A stretch of 64,000 nucleotides of DNA from Nocardia huaxiensis (GTDB lineage Bacteria > Actinomycetota > Actinomycetes > Mycobacteriales > Mycobacteriaceae): NCBI RefSeq assembly GCF_013744875.1, contig NZ_CP059399.1, forward strand, positions 372,001-436,000, in the 5' to 3' direction. Positions 23,866 to 32,382 of this stretch are shown here, piece after piece (positions within the stretch are counted from its first letter, which is position 1; each line of letters starts with the position of its first letter). A model generated the notes under the pieces. It was not told the origin of the DNA. It made no database searches and worked only from the letters and a program-made list of their open reading frames with translations. Both the position numbers and the translations under genes were made by a program.

Positions 23866-26190
23866 TCAGTTGGTGGGTGCAGCCTCCGGAATCGGTGCGG
23901 CAGCGGGCACTTCGCCCATGACCTCGGGGATCGTCACGGCGCCGGGAACGGTCGCAGCGCCCGGAGCACCCGCGCCGGGGCTTGTGCCCGGCCCGCCAGG
24001 GGTCACGCCCGCGCCCGGAGTTGTTGCCGCGCCGGGGTTCACACGCGCGTTGGGAGCCGTGCCCGCACCTGTGCCCGCGCCGGTGCCGAAGTTCTTCAGC
24101 ACGGTGGTGACGATGCCGGTGACGGTGTTGTAGATGAGCGATCCGTTCTGGAAGTCGGAGCGGATGCCGTCCTGGATGCGGTACTCGTTGCTCTGCGGCA
24201 GGCCGAGAACACCTGTGCCCGCGCCCAATTGGAGGAAGCGCTCCAGGATCTTGCCGACCACCGCGTAGACCTGGCCGGTGGGGGAGGCGTAGACGTAGCC
24301 GTTGACGAAGCCCGCGGTCTGGCCGCCGTCGGCGGTGGGCTGCGGTTCCGATTTCACCTGTCCGAGTGGGCCGTTCGGGCCGCCCTGCTCGCTGTAGTAG
24401 CGGGCCACGGCGCTCTTGTCGAGCAGGCCGAGCAGCCGGGTGGTGAGTTCGGCGAGGGTGGCCAATTCGGCGTCGGCGGTGCCGGTGGTGTCGGTGTCCG
24501 GGGTGGTCGCGCCCGGGTTCTGGTGGTTCACCTGCACGTCGGGCCGGGTGCGCGGTGACGAGGTGGCCGGGCTCGGGCCCGCCACGCCCTCGGCGATCTC
24601 GCGTATCCGGTCCATGAGCGAGTAGGCGGCGTCACCAGGGCAGGTGGTGTTGCCGACGTCGCGGTGCGCGAACACATTCGGCAGTTTCACGGCCTGGCCC
24701 ATGGCGTAGCGGGTGTACTCGCTGCCTTCGGAGTACATGGTGGTCGAGCCCTCGGGGTCGATGCCCGCGGTGCGGGCCCGCCAGCCGATGAACTGTCCCA
24801 TCGACTGCACCGCCACATCGGTCGGCGCCTCTTCCTCGTGATTGCCCATGAACGCCACACCGGCGGTGTTGATATTGAATCCGCCCGCGTGCGCGCCCTC
24901 GACCGGGCGGTCCAGCCCGCCGTAGCGGCCTTCGAAGATCTGCCCGTACTTGTCGACCAGCGCGTTGTAGCCGATGTCGCACCAGCCCAGGGTTTTCGCG
25001 TGGTAGGCGTAGATGGCGCGGACGATGCCCGCCGATTCGGCCTTGCTGTAGTCGTTGCGGCCGGCCGTGTGGTGCACGGTGATGGCGGAGACGCCGTCGT
25101 CGTAGGTGGGTTCCTCGCAGCGCAGCGATTCGTCGGCGCCCCACTGGGCGCGCGTGATCACCTTGGGTCCGCCGCCGGGCAGCGACGACGCCACCTGCGA
25201 GAGGTTCTCGTCGATGGCGCCGCGGCCCGGATCGATCAGGACCGCGGCCAGTTTCTCCAGGTTGATCTGCGCCGGATCGGTCGAATCCGGGGTCAGCGGA
25301 CCGGGTTCCGCGGGCACCCCGTCGGTGGGCGCGGCGGCCTGCTGCTTGGTGACCAGCACCTGCACGGATTTCGTATTGCCGACGTAGACGGGTTCGGTGC
25401 CGGTCTTGCCCTTGACCTGGGCGCGGCCGTCGGCCTGCTCGGCCGGGTACCACGGCCCCCAGGAGCCGTCGGGGCGCTGTGCCCGGATCATGGCCGAGCG
25501 GCCCGCGAGGCTGTCGGCGGTGAGCGCGACCATGCTGAACGGGGTGTCGCGGGTGAGTTCCTTGACCTGCGCGCCGACTTTGTCGATCATGTCGCGCGGT
25601 ACGGCGCCGGGGGACAGGGCGGGGGTGCTGGGATCGCCGGTGAGTTCCGGGAGGGTGGGGGTTCCGGCGGCCGGATCGGTGGCCGGGACATTCGGATCGG
25701 CCGGGGTGGCGCCGGGATCCGCGGGGGAGACGCCGGGATCGGCTGGGGCCGGGAGATTTTCGTCACCGGGCTGACGTCGGGCGATGAATCCCGGTGCCGC
25801 GGTGAAGGGTCCGGCGGAATCGAACGAGGCGGGAGCGGTGGTGGTGCCTTGCAGGTTGGGCAGCGGGATCTCGGCGGGTAGTTGCACCCCGGGTGGTAGG
25901 GGTAGGCCCTGCGGCACCCGCACGGATTTGGGTAGCGGGATCATCCGTAGGTCGGATAGTCGTAGGTCGGGCAGATTCAGCCCGGTGAGCTCGCGGAGCG
26001 GCAGCACGATATCGGGGGACGAGGCCAGTACGACCTCGGTCATTTTCGCAGGTATAGCTGCAAGATTGCTCTCGTCGGTGTTGCGAATATCCGGGGAATC
26101 ACTCAGTGCCAGCACGCCCAATGGTGCGGTGATGGCCAGCGCGGTGACTACCGGGAGGACATAGGCGGGTTTCCTTCTTTGGTACGGCAC
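23866..26190 (-). CDS. Secreted PGRP-type N-acetylmuramoyl-L-alanine amidase with LGFP-like repeats (Rv3811-like)
   Basis: 774 residues from GTG 26190 with GGGAG 7 nt upstream. Residues 10-30 are a signal sequence. A Pro-rich region with Asp/Gly/Pro repeats covers about 120-200. A beta-rich module follows (SAMIRAQRPDGSWGPWYPAE). The PGRP/amidase 2 domain (about 340-530) has ITVHHTAGR and FAHRDVGNTTCPGD, which supply the zinc ligands His, His and Cys, plus CDIGYNALVD. The C-terminus (about 595-750) holds two LGFP-like repeats (PNGPLGQV, TGVLGLPQSNEYRIQDG) likely to bind the wall arabinogalactan or mycolate layer. It should cleave the bond between muramic acid and L-Ala during wall remodelling. 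It is divergent from the SpoIID-type gene. Confidence 0.9.
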   Translation of the reverse strand: MPYQRRKPAYVLPVVTALAITAPLGVLALSDSPDIRNTDESNLAAIPAKMTEVVLASSPDIVLPLRELTGLNLPDLRLSDLRMIPLPKSVRVPQGLPLPPGVQLPAEIPLPNLQGTTTAPASFDSAGPFTAAPGFIARRQPGDENLPAPADPGVSPADPGATPADPNVPATDPAAGTPTLPELTGDPSTPALSPGAVPRDMIDKVGAQVKELTRDTPFSMVALTADSLAGRSAMIRAQRPDGSWGPWYPAEQADGRAQVKGKTGTEPVYVGNTKSVQVLVTKQQAAAPTDGVPAEPGPLTPDSTDPAQINLEKLAAVLIDPGRGAIDENLSQVASSLPGGGPKVITRAQWGADESLRCEEPTYDDGVSAITVHHTAGRNDYSKAESAGIVRAIYAYHAKTLGWCDIGYNALVDKYGQIFEGRYGGLDRPVEGAHAGGFNINTAGVAFMGNHEEEAPTDVAVQSMGQFIGWRARTAGIDPEGSTTMYSEGSEYTRYAMGQAVKLPNVFAHRDVGNTTCPGDAAYSLMDRIREIAEGVAGPSPATSSPRTRPDVQVNHQNPGATTPDTDTTGTADAELATLAELTTRLLGLLDKSAVARYYSEQGGPNGPLGQVKSEPQPTADGGQTAGFVNGYVYASPTGQVYAVVGKILERFLQLGAGTGVLGLPQSNEYRIQDGIRSDFQNGSLIYNTVTGIVTTVLKNFGTGAGTGAGTAPNARVNPGAATTPGAGVTPGGPGTSPGAGAPGAATVPGAVTIPEVMGEVPAAAPIPEAAPTN

Positions 26191-26362
26191 AAGCTTCTCC
26201 CATTCCAGGTAATTCCGTCGAAAATCGCCCGAAACGCGGGGTTGCTTCCTGGCGCATCAACGATCACACTAGTCCCAACTGTCACAGAACCTGAACGTAT
26301 GGTTGAGGCTTAGCTTTGGATAACTCGAATGTAGCTTCGCGTATCGAGAGAATGGGTATGAC

Positions 26363-27535
26363 ATGCCGAACGGGTACCTACGCAGGCGCCGGAGACGGCG
26401 CCGCCTGATCGCCCTATCGCTCGCTGCCGCCACCCTCGCCACCGCCACCGCCGGCCTGCTCTGGGCCTGGCCCAAGGGCTCCATCCGCCCGCTCGCCGGG
26501 CCCGGCCACGGCCGCGGCCTCAGCCAGACCGGCGCTTTCAACCAGGCCGTCGACGGCAGCACCGCGGAACAGATCCTCGCGCACTACTACCCCGGCGCCG
26601 ACCTCGGTGAGATCGCTCCCGTCCCGGTCCGCGTCCGCATCGCCCAGCAGGACGACAGCACCCTCGACGTCATCTCCGAATCGGGCCTGTTCGTCGCCGG
26701 CCGCCGCGTCATCCCCGGCCAGGCCGCCCACCTCACCCCCACCGCGTCCGGCGCGGACGTCACCATCACCACCGGCTGCGACGGCGAAATCCTGTGGGAG
26801 GGAACGACGGACGACCCGTGGGTCTACCCCATGGTCGACGGCACCGACCGACCCGCCGAGGAACACCTGGAACTCTGCGGCGGCTATTCCTACCGCGGCG
26901 TGCTCGGCGTGACCCTCGAGAACGGCGAGCCGCGCACCGTCAACGAGGTGAACATCGAGGACTACCTGCTCGGTGTGGTGCCCGCCGAAATGGTCCCGAA
27001 CTGGGCCGATCAAGGCGGCACGGAGGCTCTGAAGGCGCAGGCCATCGCCGCCCGCTCCTACGCCCTGGCGGAAAGCCGCTACCCCTACGCGGAAACCTGC
27101 GACACCACCGACTGCCAGATGTACCCGGGCACCGAGAAGGAAGACGACCGCACCAGCGCCGCCGTGCGCGCCACCGCCGGTCGAGTCCTGTTGCGCGACA
27201 GCCACATTCTGCGCTCGGAATACTCGGCCGCCCCCGACGGCGGCAGCCCCATGAACATCGAGAATCTCGAAGTGGGCCCGGCCGTCAGCGAATTCCCCTC
27301 CGCGCCAATCCCTTCGGTCGAGATCCCCCCGGATGTCTCACTGTCCGACCTGATTCCGGAACTCCTGCCCTCCGACCAGATCGCCGACCCGGCCACCCCG
27401 GACGGCACGGTCAAACCCGTCGTGCCCTCCGGAACGGCCGCACCCAGCACCGCGATCACCCCGACCCCGCCGGTCAACCCGGTTCCGCTGCACACCACTC
27501 CACGACTGACCACGGCCTTCCCGAAGCCCCAATAA
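26363..27535 (+). CDS. SpoIID/LytB-domain secreted protein
   Basis: 390 residues. A very basic start (YLRRRRRRRRL) is followed by a membrane segment, then GPGHGRGLSQTGAFNQAVDG and a SpoIID domain with VNIEDYLLGVVPAEMVPNW, whose Glu corresponds to the catalytic acid in SpoIID lytic transglycosylases. EALKAQAIAARSYALA and TCDTTDCQMYPG follow. The SpoIID-like core ends near residue 290, earlier than usual, and the last 100 residues are Pro/Thr/Ser-rich, suited to wall spanning. Actinobacteria keep such proteins although they make no Bacillus-type spore; a role in glycan-strand cutting is inferred. It is divergent from the amidase gene, so two peptidoglycan-active proteins share a 172-bp promoter region. 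Confidence 0.85.
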   Translation: MPNGYLRRRRRRRRLIALSLAAATLATATAGLLWAWPKGSIRPLAGPGHGRGLSQTGAFNQAVDGSTAEQILAHYYPGADLGEIAPVPVRVRIAQQDDSTLDVISESGLFVAGRRVIPGQAAHLTPTASGADVTITTGCDGEILWEGTTDDPWVYPMVDGTDRPAEEHLELCGGYSYRGVLGVTLENGEPRTVNEVNIEDYLLGVVPAEMVPNWADQGGTEALKAQAIAARSYALAESRYPYAETCDTTDCQMYPGTEKEDDRTSAAVRATAGRVLLRDSHILRSEYSAAPDGGSPMNIENLEVGPAVSEFPSAPIPSVEIPPDVSLSDLIPELLPSDQIADPATPDGTVKPVVPSGTAAPSTAITPTPPVNPVPLHTTPRLTTAFPKPQ

Positions 27536-27559
27536 CGCATGCACCCAGTAACGGGGGCC

Positions 27560-27602
27560 GGGGGCGGAGCCCCCGATTCCGGGGGTCCGGGGGCGGAGCC
27601 CC
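27560..27602. terminator. Twin GC-rich hairpins between convergent genes
   Basis: GGGGGC-GGA-GCCCCC (27560-27574) and GGGGC-GGA-GCCCC (around 27590-27602) are two short triloop hairpins between the stops of the SpoIID-type gene and the MarR gene. Similar GGGGC-GAA-GCCCC hairpins occur at 46890 and, with one mismatch, at 32366. No U-tract is present; they probably act as terminators. Confidence 0.55.
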
Positions 27603-27609
27603 TGGGAAA

Positions 27610-28110
27610 CTAGCTGAGCGCCGTGTCGCCCAGTGATTCGGCCAGCTTGCGCAGCAGGCCGGCCAGGTCGTCGCGGTCGCCGCCGCTGAGTCCGGCGAGG
27701 ATGCGCTGCTCATTGGCCACGTGCAGGGGCAGCAGCTTGTTCACCAGTTCCCGCCCGGTGTCGGTGAGCTGCACCCGGACCGAGCGGCGGTCCGTCGCGT
27801 CGGGCACGCGTTCGACGAATCCCTTGCCCGCCAGCTTGTCGATGCGGTTGGTGATGGCCCCCGAGGTCCGCATGGCGGCCTTGTTCAAATCGCCTGCGGT
27901 GAGTCCGGTTTCGGATCCGGAGCGCAGCAGGGTGGCGAGGACGTCGAACTCCCAGAACTCGAGTCCGTGTGCGCCGAAGAAGTCCCGGAACTCGCGGTCC
28001 AGCACATTGGACAGCCGGGTGATGCGGGCGCACACGGCCATGGGGGAGACATCCACGTCGGGCCGGGCTGTGTTCCAGGCGGTGGTGATGAGGTCGACGG
28101 CGTCGGGCAC
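27610..28110 (-). CDS. MarR-family transcriptional regulator
   Basis: 166 residues from GTG 28110, which has GAGGAG 6 nt upstream; a longer frame to 28158 lacks a site and would cover the operator. The winged helix is clear: LEFWEFDVLATLLRSG, LTAGDLNKAAMRTSGAITNRIDKLAGKGFVER (recognition helix region) and the wing DATDRRSVRVQLTDTGRELV. It should act as a dimer binding palindromes in the 104-bp region shared with the divergent EamA transporter gene, where two 13-bp palindromes are visible. The expected ligand would be a compound exported by that transporter. Confidence 0.92.
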   Translation of the reverse strand: MPDAVDLITTAWNTARPDVDVSPMAVCARITRLSNVLDREFRDFFGAHGLEFWEFDVLATLLRSGSETGLTAGDLNKAAMRTSGAITNRIDKLAGKGFVERVPDATDRRSVRVQLTDTGRELVNKLLPLHVANEQRILAGLSGGDRDDLAGLLRKLAESLGDTALS

Positions 28111-28142
28111 GGCTACTCCTCTCGACGGAAATATTCTCAACA

Positions 28143-28155
28143 TCAAGATACTTGA
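28143..28155. promoter_or_regulatory. Palindromic MarR operator candidate 1
   Basis: TCAAGATACTTGA is a 13-bp palindrome (5-bp arms, 3-bp centre) 33 bp upstream of the MarR GTG, similar in size and composition to known MarR sites. Confidence 0.6.
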
Positions 28156-28188
28156 CATCGAGGCATCCAGGATGGTGATATTTCAACA

Positions 28189-28201
28189 TTGATATTATCA
28201 A
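28189..28201. promoter_or_regulatory. Palindromic MarR operator candidate 2
   Basis: TTGATATTATCAA is a perfect palindrome of 6-bp arms around one central base, 13 bp upstream of the transporter ATG at 28215 and overlapping the likely promoter or ribosome-binding region. Binding here would block transporter expression. Confidence 0.6.
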
Positions 28202-28214
28202 CAAGGAGCTATCG

Positions 28215-29150
28215 ATGACCACCGCACGCACCGGCGCCGCCTCCTACGCCGGGACCCTGGCCCTCGCCGGACTCGCACCCCTCGTCTGGGGTTCCACCTA
28301 CGCCGTCACCACCGAATTCCTGCCGCCGGACCGGCCGCTGTTCACCGCCCTCATGCGTGCGCTCCCCGCCGGACTGCTGCTGCTGGCCATCACCCGCAGC
28401 CTCCCGCGGGGCCGGTGGATCGGCCGCGCGGCCGTGCTCGGCATGCTGAACATCGGCGCGTTCTTCCCGCTGCTCTTCCTGGCCGCCTACCGCCTGCCCG
28501 GCGGCGTCGCCGCGGTACTCGGCGCGGCCGCCCCGCTCATCGCGCTCGGCTTCGCGGCCCTGGCCCTGAACGAAAAGCTCACGCTGCGAAAGGTTCTCGC
28601 GGGCATCATCGGACTGTTCGGCGTCGCGCTGGTGGTCCTGCGCGCCACCGCCGCCCTCGACACCATCGGTGTGATCGCCGGTCTGGCAGGCGCCGCGTCC
28701 ATGGCCGCCGGCACCGTCATGACCAAGCGCTGGGGCCGCCCCGAAGGCGTCGGACCGCTCGCGATGACCGGCTGGCAGCTCACCGCGGGCGGCCTGTTCC
28801 TGCTGCCCCTGGCCCTGCTCGTCGAGGGCGCCCCGCCCGCCCTGGACCTGAAGGCCGTCGGCGGCTACCTGTACCTGGGCCTGATCGGCACCGCCGTCGC
28901 CTACGCCCTGTGGTTCCGCGGCATCGCCCGCACCAACGCCACCTCGATCGCCTTCCTCGGCCTGCTGAGCCCGGTGTCGGCCGCCGTCATCGGCTGGGTC
29001 GCGCTCGGTCAGTCGCTGGCCCCGCTGCAGCTGGCCGGCATGCTCATCGCCCTCGGCGCCACCCTGCTCGGCCAGCTGGCCACCGCACCCCGTGCCGCCA
29101 AGCCCGAAAACGCTTCGGAGCAGCGCGAAGCCGCGCGCACCGCGGCCTGA
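28215..29150 (+). CDS. EamA-family (DMT) exporter
   Basis: 311 residues, ten membrane helices in two EamA repeats. The first starts LAPLVWGSTYAVTTEFLPPDRPLF with the family motif and RALPAGLLLL. The second contains AGAASMAAGTVMTKRWGR and IGTAVAYALWFRGIARTNATSIAFLGLLSPVSAAVIGW. EamA proteins export amino acids, drugs or metabolites (examples are RhtA and YdcO-like exporters). It is divergent from a MarR regulator with palindromes between them, the usual arrangement for inducible efflux. ATG 28215 has AAGGAG upstream. The next gene, a NAD(P)-binding reductase, follows after 37 bp and is probably co-transcribed. Confidence 0.92.
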   Translation: MTTARTGAASYAGTLALAGLAPLVWGSTYAVTTEFLPPDRPLFTALMRALPAGLLLLAITRSLPRGRWIGRAAVLGMLNIGAFFPLLFLAAYRLPGGVAAVLGAAAPLIALGFAALALNEKLTLRKVLAGIIGLFGVALVVLRATAALDTIGVIAGLAGAASMAAGTVMTKRWGRPEGVGPLAMTGWQLTAGGLFLLPLALLVEGAPPALDLKAVGGYLYLGLIGTAVAYALWFRGIARTNATSIAFLGLLSPVSAAVIGWVALGQSLAPLQLAGMLIALGATLLGQLATAPRAAKPENASEQREAARTAA

Positions 29151-29187
29151 CACCCCACTCGAACGCAATCGAAGGAAGCGAAAGACC

Positions 29188-29832
29188 ATGAAGATCACAG
29201 TGTTCGGCGCAGCGGGCGAGGTCGGCGGCCGTGTGCTGGCCGAGGCCCTGAGCCGCGGACACGAGGTGCGCGCGGTGTCGCGATCGGCGGATCGCCTGCG
29301 CGGACTGCCGCGCGAGGTGGAGGTGTTCGCGGGCGATGCGGCGAACCCCGCGGACGTCGCGGCGGCGAGCGCGGGCAGCGATCTGGTCATCAGTGCCACG
29401 CGACCGGTGCCCGGCGCCGAGCACGAGCTCGCCGTGGTCGCCGCCGCCCTGCTGAAAGGCTTGGCGGGCACCGGGATTCGCCTGCTCGTGGTGGGCGGCG
29501 CGGGCAGCCTGACGGTCCCGGGCACCGGCCTGACGCTCGCCGAACAGCCGGACTTCCCCGCCGAACTGGGCCCCATCGCCGCCGGCTGCGGCGCGCAGCT
29601 GGCCGTGTTCCTCGCGGAAGGCGATGGGGGAGAGGTGGACTGGGCCTATCTGAGCCCCGCCGCACTCCTGGAGCCCGGCGAGCGGACCGGCCGGTACCGG
29701 CTCGGAGCCCATGACCTCATCGCCGATGACGAAGGGAACTCGTCGATTTCGATGGAGGATCTCGCGGTGGTCCTGCTCGACGAGGCCGAGCGCCCCAAGC
29801 ATCACCGCACCCGCTTCACCGCCGGATACTGA
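29188..29832 (+). CDS. NAD(P)-binding atypical SDR-type oxidoreductase
   Basis: 214 residues. The N-terminal Rossmann motif GAAGEVGG (residues 7-14) with Arg residues in VRAVSRSADRLRG points to NADPH. GDAANPADVAAASAGSDLVI and LLVVGGAGSLTVPGTG follow, then a C-terminal SMEDLAVVLLDEAE segment. It belongs to the NmrA/YwnB-like atypical SDR group, whose members reduce flavins or quinones or simply sense NADP(H). The start ATG 29188 has GAAGGAAG upstream. It sits 37 bp after the EamA gene and probably shares its MarR-controlled promoter. The 90-bp inverted repeat begins 6 nt after its stop. Confidence 0.88.
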   Translation: MKITVFGAAGEVGGRVLAEALSRGHEVRAVSRSADRLRGLPREVEVFAGDAANPADVAAASAGSDLVISATRPVPGAEHELAVVAAALLKGLAGTGIRLLVVGGAGSLTVPGTGLTLAEQPDFPAELGPIAAGCGAQLAVFLAEGDGGEVDWAYLSPAALLEPGERTGRYRLGAHDLIADDEGNSSISMEDLAVVLLDEAERPKHHRTRFTAGY

Positions 29833-29838
29833 TCCCAT

Positions 29839-29928
29839 CGTCATCCCGGCACGTTTTTGGCCGGGATCCACACCCGCTGCGCACCAGCGAGTTTCGTGGA
29901 TCCCGGCCAAAAGCACGCCGGGATGACG
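29839..29928. repeat. Dispersed inverted repeat, copy 2
   Basis: A 90-bp element with arms CGTCATCCCGGCACGTTTTT...GGATCCAC and GTGGATCC...GCACGCCGGGATGACG around a loop of about 20 bp. It starts exactly 6 nt after the stop codon at 29832. The transcript could fold into a hairpin of more than 30 bp. Confidence 0.92.
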
Positions 29929-29966
29929 AGTGGACTCGCATGCCGGAGTGACGGAGTTCGGGTACG

Positions 29967-30695
29967 TCAGAAGGCGCGGAACCCCGCGCCCGGCCCGCCG
30001 GTGCGGTCGATGGACGCCAGCACGGAGCCGATATTGGTGGCGATCTCCGGCGTGTGCAGCAGGTCGCCCTGACCCTTGCACGGCTGCAGGTCGATGGTGA
30101 CCGGGCCGAGCTCCAGATCCTGTCCGGCAACGATCATTCCGACCAAACGGTCACCCACCAGCACGGGCCCGCCCGAGTCGCCGTAGTTGGCGCACACCTG
30201 GCTGCGGAAGAACGTGGACTTGGTCTCCCACACCAGCCCGCAGGTGTATCCGGTGGTGCGGCCGTTCTTGCAGGCGATGTCGCCGACGCGGGGCCCGGTG
30301 CCGACGCTGTTGATGACCGACTGCGCCACCTGGCGGGTGGGCAGCACACGGTCCGGGTCCAGGGTGATGACGGCCCAGTCCATGTTCTCGTCCTTGTTGG
30401 AGATGACGCCGATGCCGCCGCTGCGGGTGTATTCGGCGGCAATGCGCGCCCCGACCTCTCCGCAGTGTCCGGCGGTCAGGGCCACCAGACGGTTGTCGCG
30501 GTCGTAGCCGATGGCGGTGAGGGTGCAGTCGGCGATCTCGTTGCTGCCGAGCTGCTCGACGAAGACGCCCGAGCCGCCGCCCAAGGTCACCACCGGCGCA
30601 GCGTCAGCGACGCCGCCGGTGAGGAGGGTGGTGCTCAGGACAGCGCCGATGGTGGCCGCCCAGCGCAGAACTCGGGCGCGGCCCATTGTGAACAT
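29967..30695 (-). CDS. Secreted trypsin-like serine protease (S1 family)
   Basis: 242 residues. A signal peptide (to about residue 33, cleavage after ADA) precedes a compact S1 domain. The catalytic triad is visible: H77 in LTAGHC, D106 in MDWAVI and S174 in GDSGGP. Cys pairs (C57/C78, CKNGRTTGYTC, CANYGDSGG...QPC) indicate an extracellular disulphide-bonded fold. There is no propeptide of the alpha-lytic kind. The length and layout resemble the small mycobacterial Rv1815-type proteins. Start ATG 30695 (ATG 30686 also possible). It is divergent from the MerR/TipA regulator, sharing 118 bp. The substrate is unknown. Confidence 0.9.
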   Translation of the reverse strand: MFTMGRARVLRWAATIGAVLSTTLLTGGVADAAPVVTLGGGSGVFVEQLGSNEIADCTLTAIGYDRDNRLVALTAGHCGEVGARIAAEYTRSGGIGVISNKDENMDWAVITLDPDRVLPTRQVAQSVINSVGTGPRVGDIACKNGRTTGYTCGLVWETKSTFFRSQVCANYGDSGGPVLVGDRLVGMIVAGQDLELGPVTIDLQPCKGQGDLLHTPEIATNIGSVLASIDRTGGPGAGFRAF

Positions 30696-30743
30696 GTTTT
30701 TCCTGTTCCCCCGGATTGAATAGAAGGCGTTTAATAATAGGGC

Positions 30744-30774
30744 TTGACCTTGACGTTACGTCAACTTGCATTCT
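30744..30774 (+). promoter_or_regulatory. MerR-type promoter with palindrome in a 19-bp spacer
   Basis: TTGACC (-35, 30744-30749) and CATTCT (-10, 30769-30774) are separated by 19 bp, the overlong spacing typical of MerR-activated promoters. The spacer holds the palindrome TTGACGTTACGTCAA (30750-30764). It lies 40 bp upstream of the regulator GTG at 30814, so autoregulation is expected. Confidence 0.7.
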
Positions 30775-30813
30775 GGAATCCGTCGAGGAGAACGAGGGAG
30801 AAAGGACGCAGCA

Positions 30814-31569
30814 GTGGCCACCGAATGGTCCATCCAAGACTTGGCCAAGTCGGCCGGAACCACCAGTCGCACCCTGCGGCACTACGGTGAGCTCGGCCTG
30901 CTGCCGCCCAGCCGGATCGGATCCAACGGATACCGCTATTACGACCAGGAATCCCTCGTGCGACTGCAGCGCATCCTGCTGCTGCGGGAACTGGGCCTGA
31001 GCCTACCGGTCATCGGTGAAGTTCTCGCGGGAGAAAAAGACACCGCTGCCGCACTGCACACGCACCTGGAATTGCTGCATCAGCAGCAGGACCGGCTCGC
31101 GCGGCAGATCGCCTCGGTGCGAACAACATTGCGCAAAACGGAAGCAGGTGAGCCACTCATGGCAGACGAAGTGTTCGACGGATTCGACCACACCCAGTAC
31201 AAGGACGAGGTCATCGAGCGGTGGGGCAAGGATGCCTACGACCGCAGCAACAACTGGTGGAACAGCATGAGCGACGCCGACAAGAAGGCGTTCATGCAGA
31301 CCCACCTCGATATCGCCGCCGACTACGGCCGCGCGCACGCCGCGGGGCTGCCACTCGACAGCGACGAGGTGCAGGCCATCGTGCAGCGGCATTACGACTG
31401 GATCGCACTCGCCTGGGGTGGAAGGCGCCCCGAGAAGGTCGCTTTCGTCAACCTCGGCGAAATGTATGTGGCCGATCCGCGATTCGCGATCAACTACGAC
31501 AAGCACGGCGAAGGCACCGCCGAATATGTCCGTGACGCGATGAAGGTCTATGCCGAAGCACAGCTCTAA
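30814..31569 (+). CDS. MerR-family regulator with TipAS effector domain (TipAL-like)
   Basis: 251 residues from GTG 30814 with GGGAGAAAGGA upstream. Residues 4-70 are a MerR winged helix (IQDLAKSAGTTSRTLRHYGELGLLPPSRIGSNGYRYYD). A dimerisation coiled coil follows (AALHTHLELLHQQQDRLARQIASVRTTL). Residues 120-250 are a TipAS domain (VFDGFDHTQYKDEVIERWG, WNSMSDADKKAFMQTHLDIAADYGRAHAAGLPLDS), which in Streptomyces TipA traps thiopeptides covalently and switches on transcription. The conserved C-terminal segments EMYVADPRFAINYDKHGEGTAEYVRDAM are present. It should therefore respond to cyclic peptide-like or hydrophobic compounds. The promoter in front of it has the expected MerR geometry. Confidence 0.93.
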   Translation: MATEWSIQDLAKSAGTTSRTLRHYGELGLLPPSRIGSNGYRYYDQESLVRLQRILLLRELGLSLPVIGEVLAGEKDTAAALHTHLELLHQQQDRLARQIASVRTTLRKTEAGEPLMADEVFDGFDHTQYKDEVIERWGKDAYDRSNNWWNSMSDADKKAFMQTHLDIAADYGRAHAAGLPLDSDEVQAIVQRHYDWIALAWGGRRPEKVAFVNLGEMYVADPRFAINYDKHGEGTAEYVRDAMKVYAEAQL

Positions 31570-31653
31570 TGCTGGGCAAATGTGACGAATTCCCGATCGC
31601 CCCTGTCGGTTACGCGCGGTAAGGTTCCGCGCGTACCGAGAGGGGGGATCCCA

Positions 31654-32322
31654 ATGAGTTACCCGTACGGCCAGCCCGGTCAACCCGGCTATCAGAGCCA
31701 ACCCGGATATCCGCAGCAGCCACAGCCCGGATATCCGGGTGCTCAGCCCGCGTATCCCGACGCTCAGCTCTACCCCGGTAGTCAGCCGCCCGGCTACCCG
31801 CAGCCCGCGTACCCGCAGCAGGGGTACTCGCCCTACGGATACCAGCAGCCCGCGCCCAGCGGTGGTACGGCAATCGCGGCCGGTGCGATCGCCGCGTTCG
31901 GCGGCGTTATCGCCACCCTCGGCGGTCTCGCTTTGGCCATCGGTGGTGCCGCAGTCGGTGCGGCCGACGAAACCGGCGACATCGGCGACGGCCTGGGCAC
32001 GCTCTTCGCCATCCTGGGCGGCGTCCTCGCGATCGTCGGCATCCTGTGGCTGGTCGGTGCGGTCCTGATGTTCATGGCACGGCCGGCCGGCCGCGTCATC
32101 CTGATCGTCATGTCCGGCATCGGCGTGACGCTCAACATCGTCGGGTTCGCGATCTCCGCTGCCAACGATGCGAGCTCCGGCTCGGGTGTTCTAGGTCTGC
32201 TCTTCGGCGGCCTCATCCTCGGCCTCTCGCTGGCCCCGAGCACGGGCCGCTGGATCGAGTACAAGAAGCAGCTGCGCAATCAGCCGGTCGGCGGCGGCTA
32301 CGCGCCGTATCCGTACCAGTAG
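31654..32322 (+). CDS. Membrane protein with Pro/Gly/Tyr/Gln-rich N-terminal tail
   Basis: 222 residues from ATG 31654 with AGGGGGG upstream. The first 75 residues are low-complexity repeats of PGY, QPGYP and QPAYP. Four hydrophobic helices follow (TAIAAGAIAAFGGVIATLGGLALAIGG; LFAILGGVLAIVGILWLVGAVLMFM; VILIVMSGIGVTLNIVGFAIS; VLGLLFGGLILGLSLAP), ending in a short basic tail. The layout resembles the DUF805 pair at 7.1-8.3 kb with the low-complexity tail at the opposite end, though the membrane part is not DUF805. No function is known. An 18-bp perfect hairpin starts at its stop codon. Confidence 0.8.
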   Translation: MSYPYGQPGQPGYQSQPGYPQQPQPGYPGAQPAYPDAQLYPGSQPPGYPQPAYPQQGYSPYGYQQPAPSGGTAIAAGAIAAFGGVIATLGGLALAIGGAAVGAADETGDIGDGLGTLFAILGGVLAIVGILWLVGAVLMFMARPAGRVILIVMSGIGVTLNIVGFAISAANDASSGSGVLGLLFGGLILGLSLAPSTGRWIEYKKQLRNQPVGGGYAPYPYQ

Positions 32323-32360
32323 TAAGGGGGTGTGGGGGCTTGGCCCCCACACCCCCTTAC
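32322..32360. terminator. Bidirectional terminator, 18-bp perfect stem
   Basis: GTAAGGGGGTGTGGGGGC and GCCCCCACACCCCCTTAC are perfect complements around a TTG loop, between the stops of two convergent genes. It lacks a U-tract but is far too long to be chance. Confidence 0.85.
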
Positions 32361-32382
32361 TGTTTGGGGCGAAGCCTCTGGA

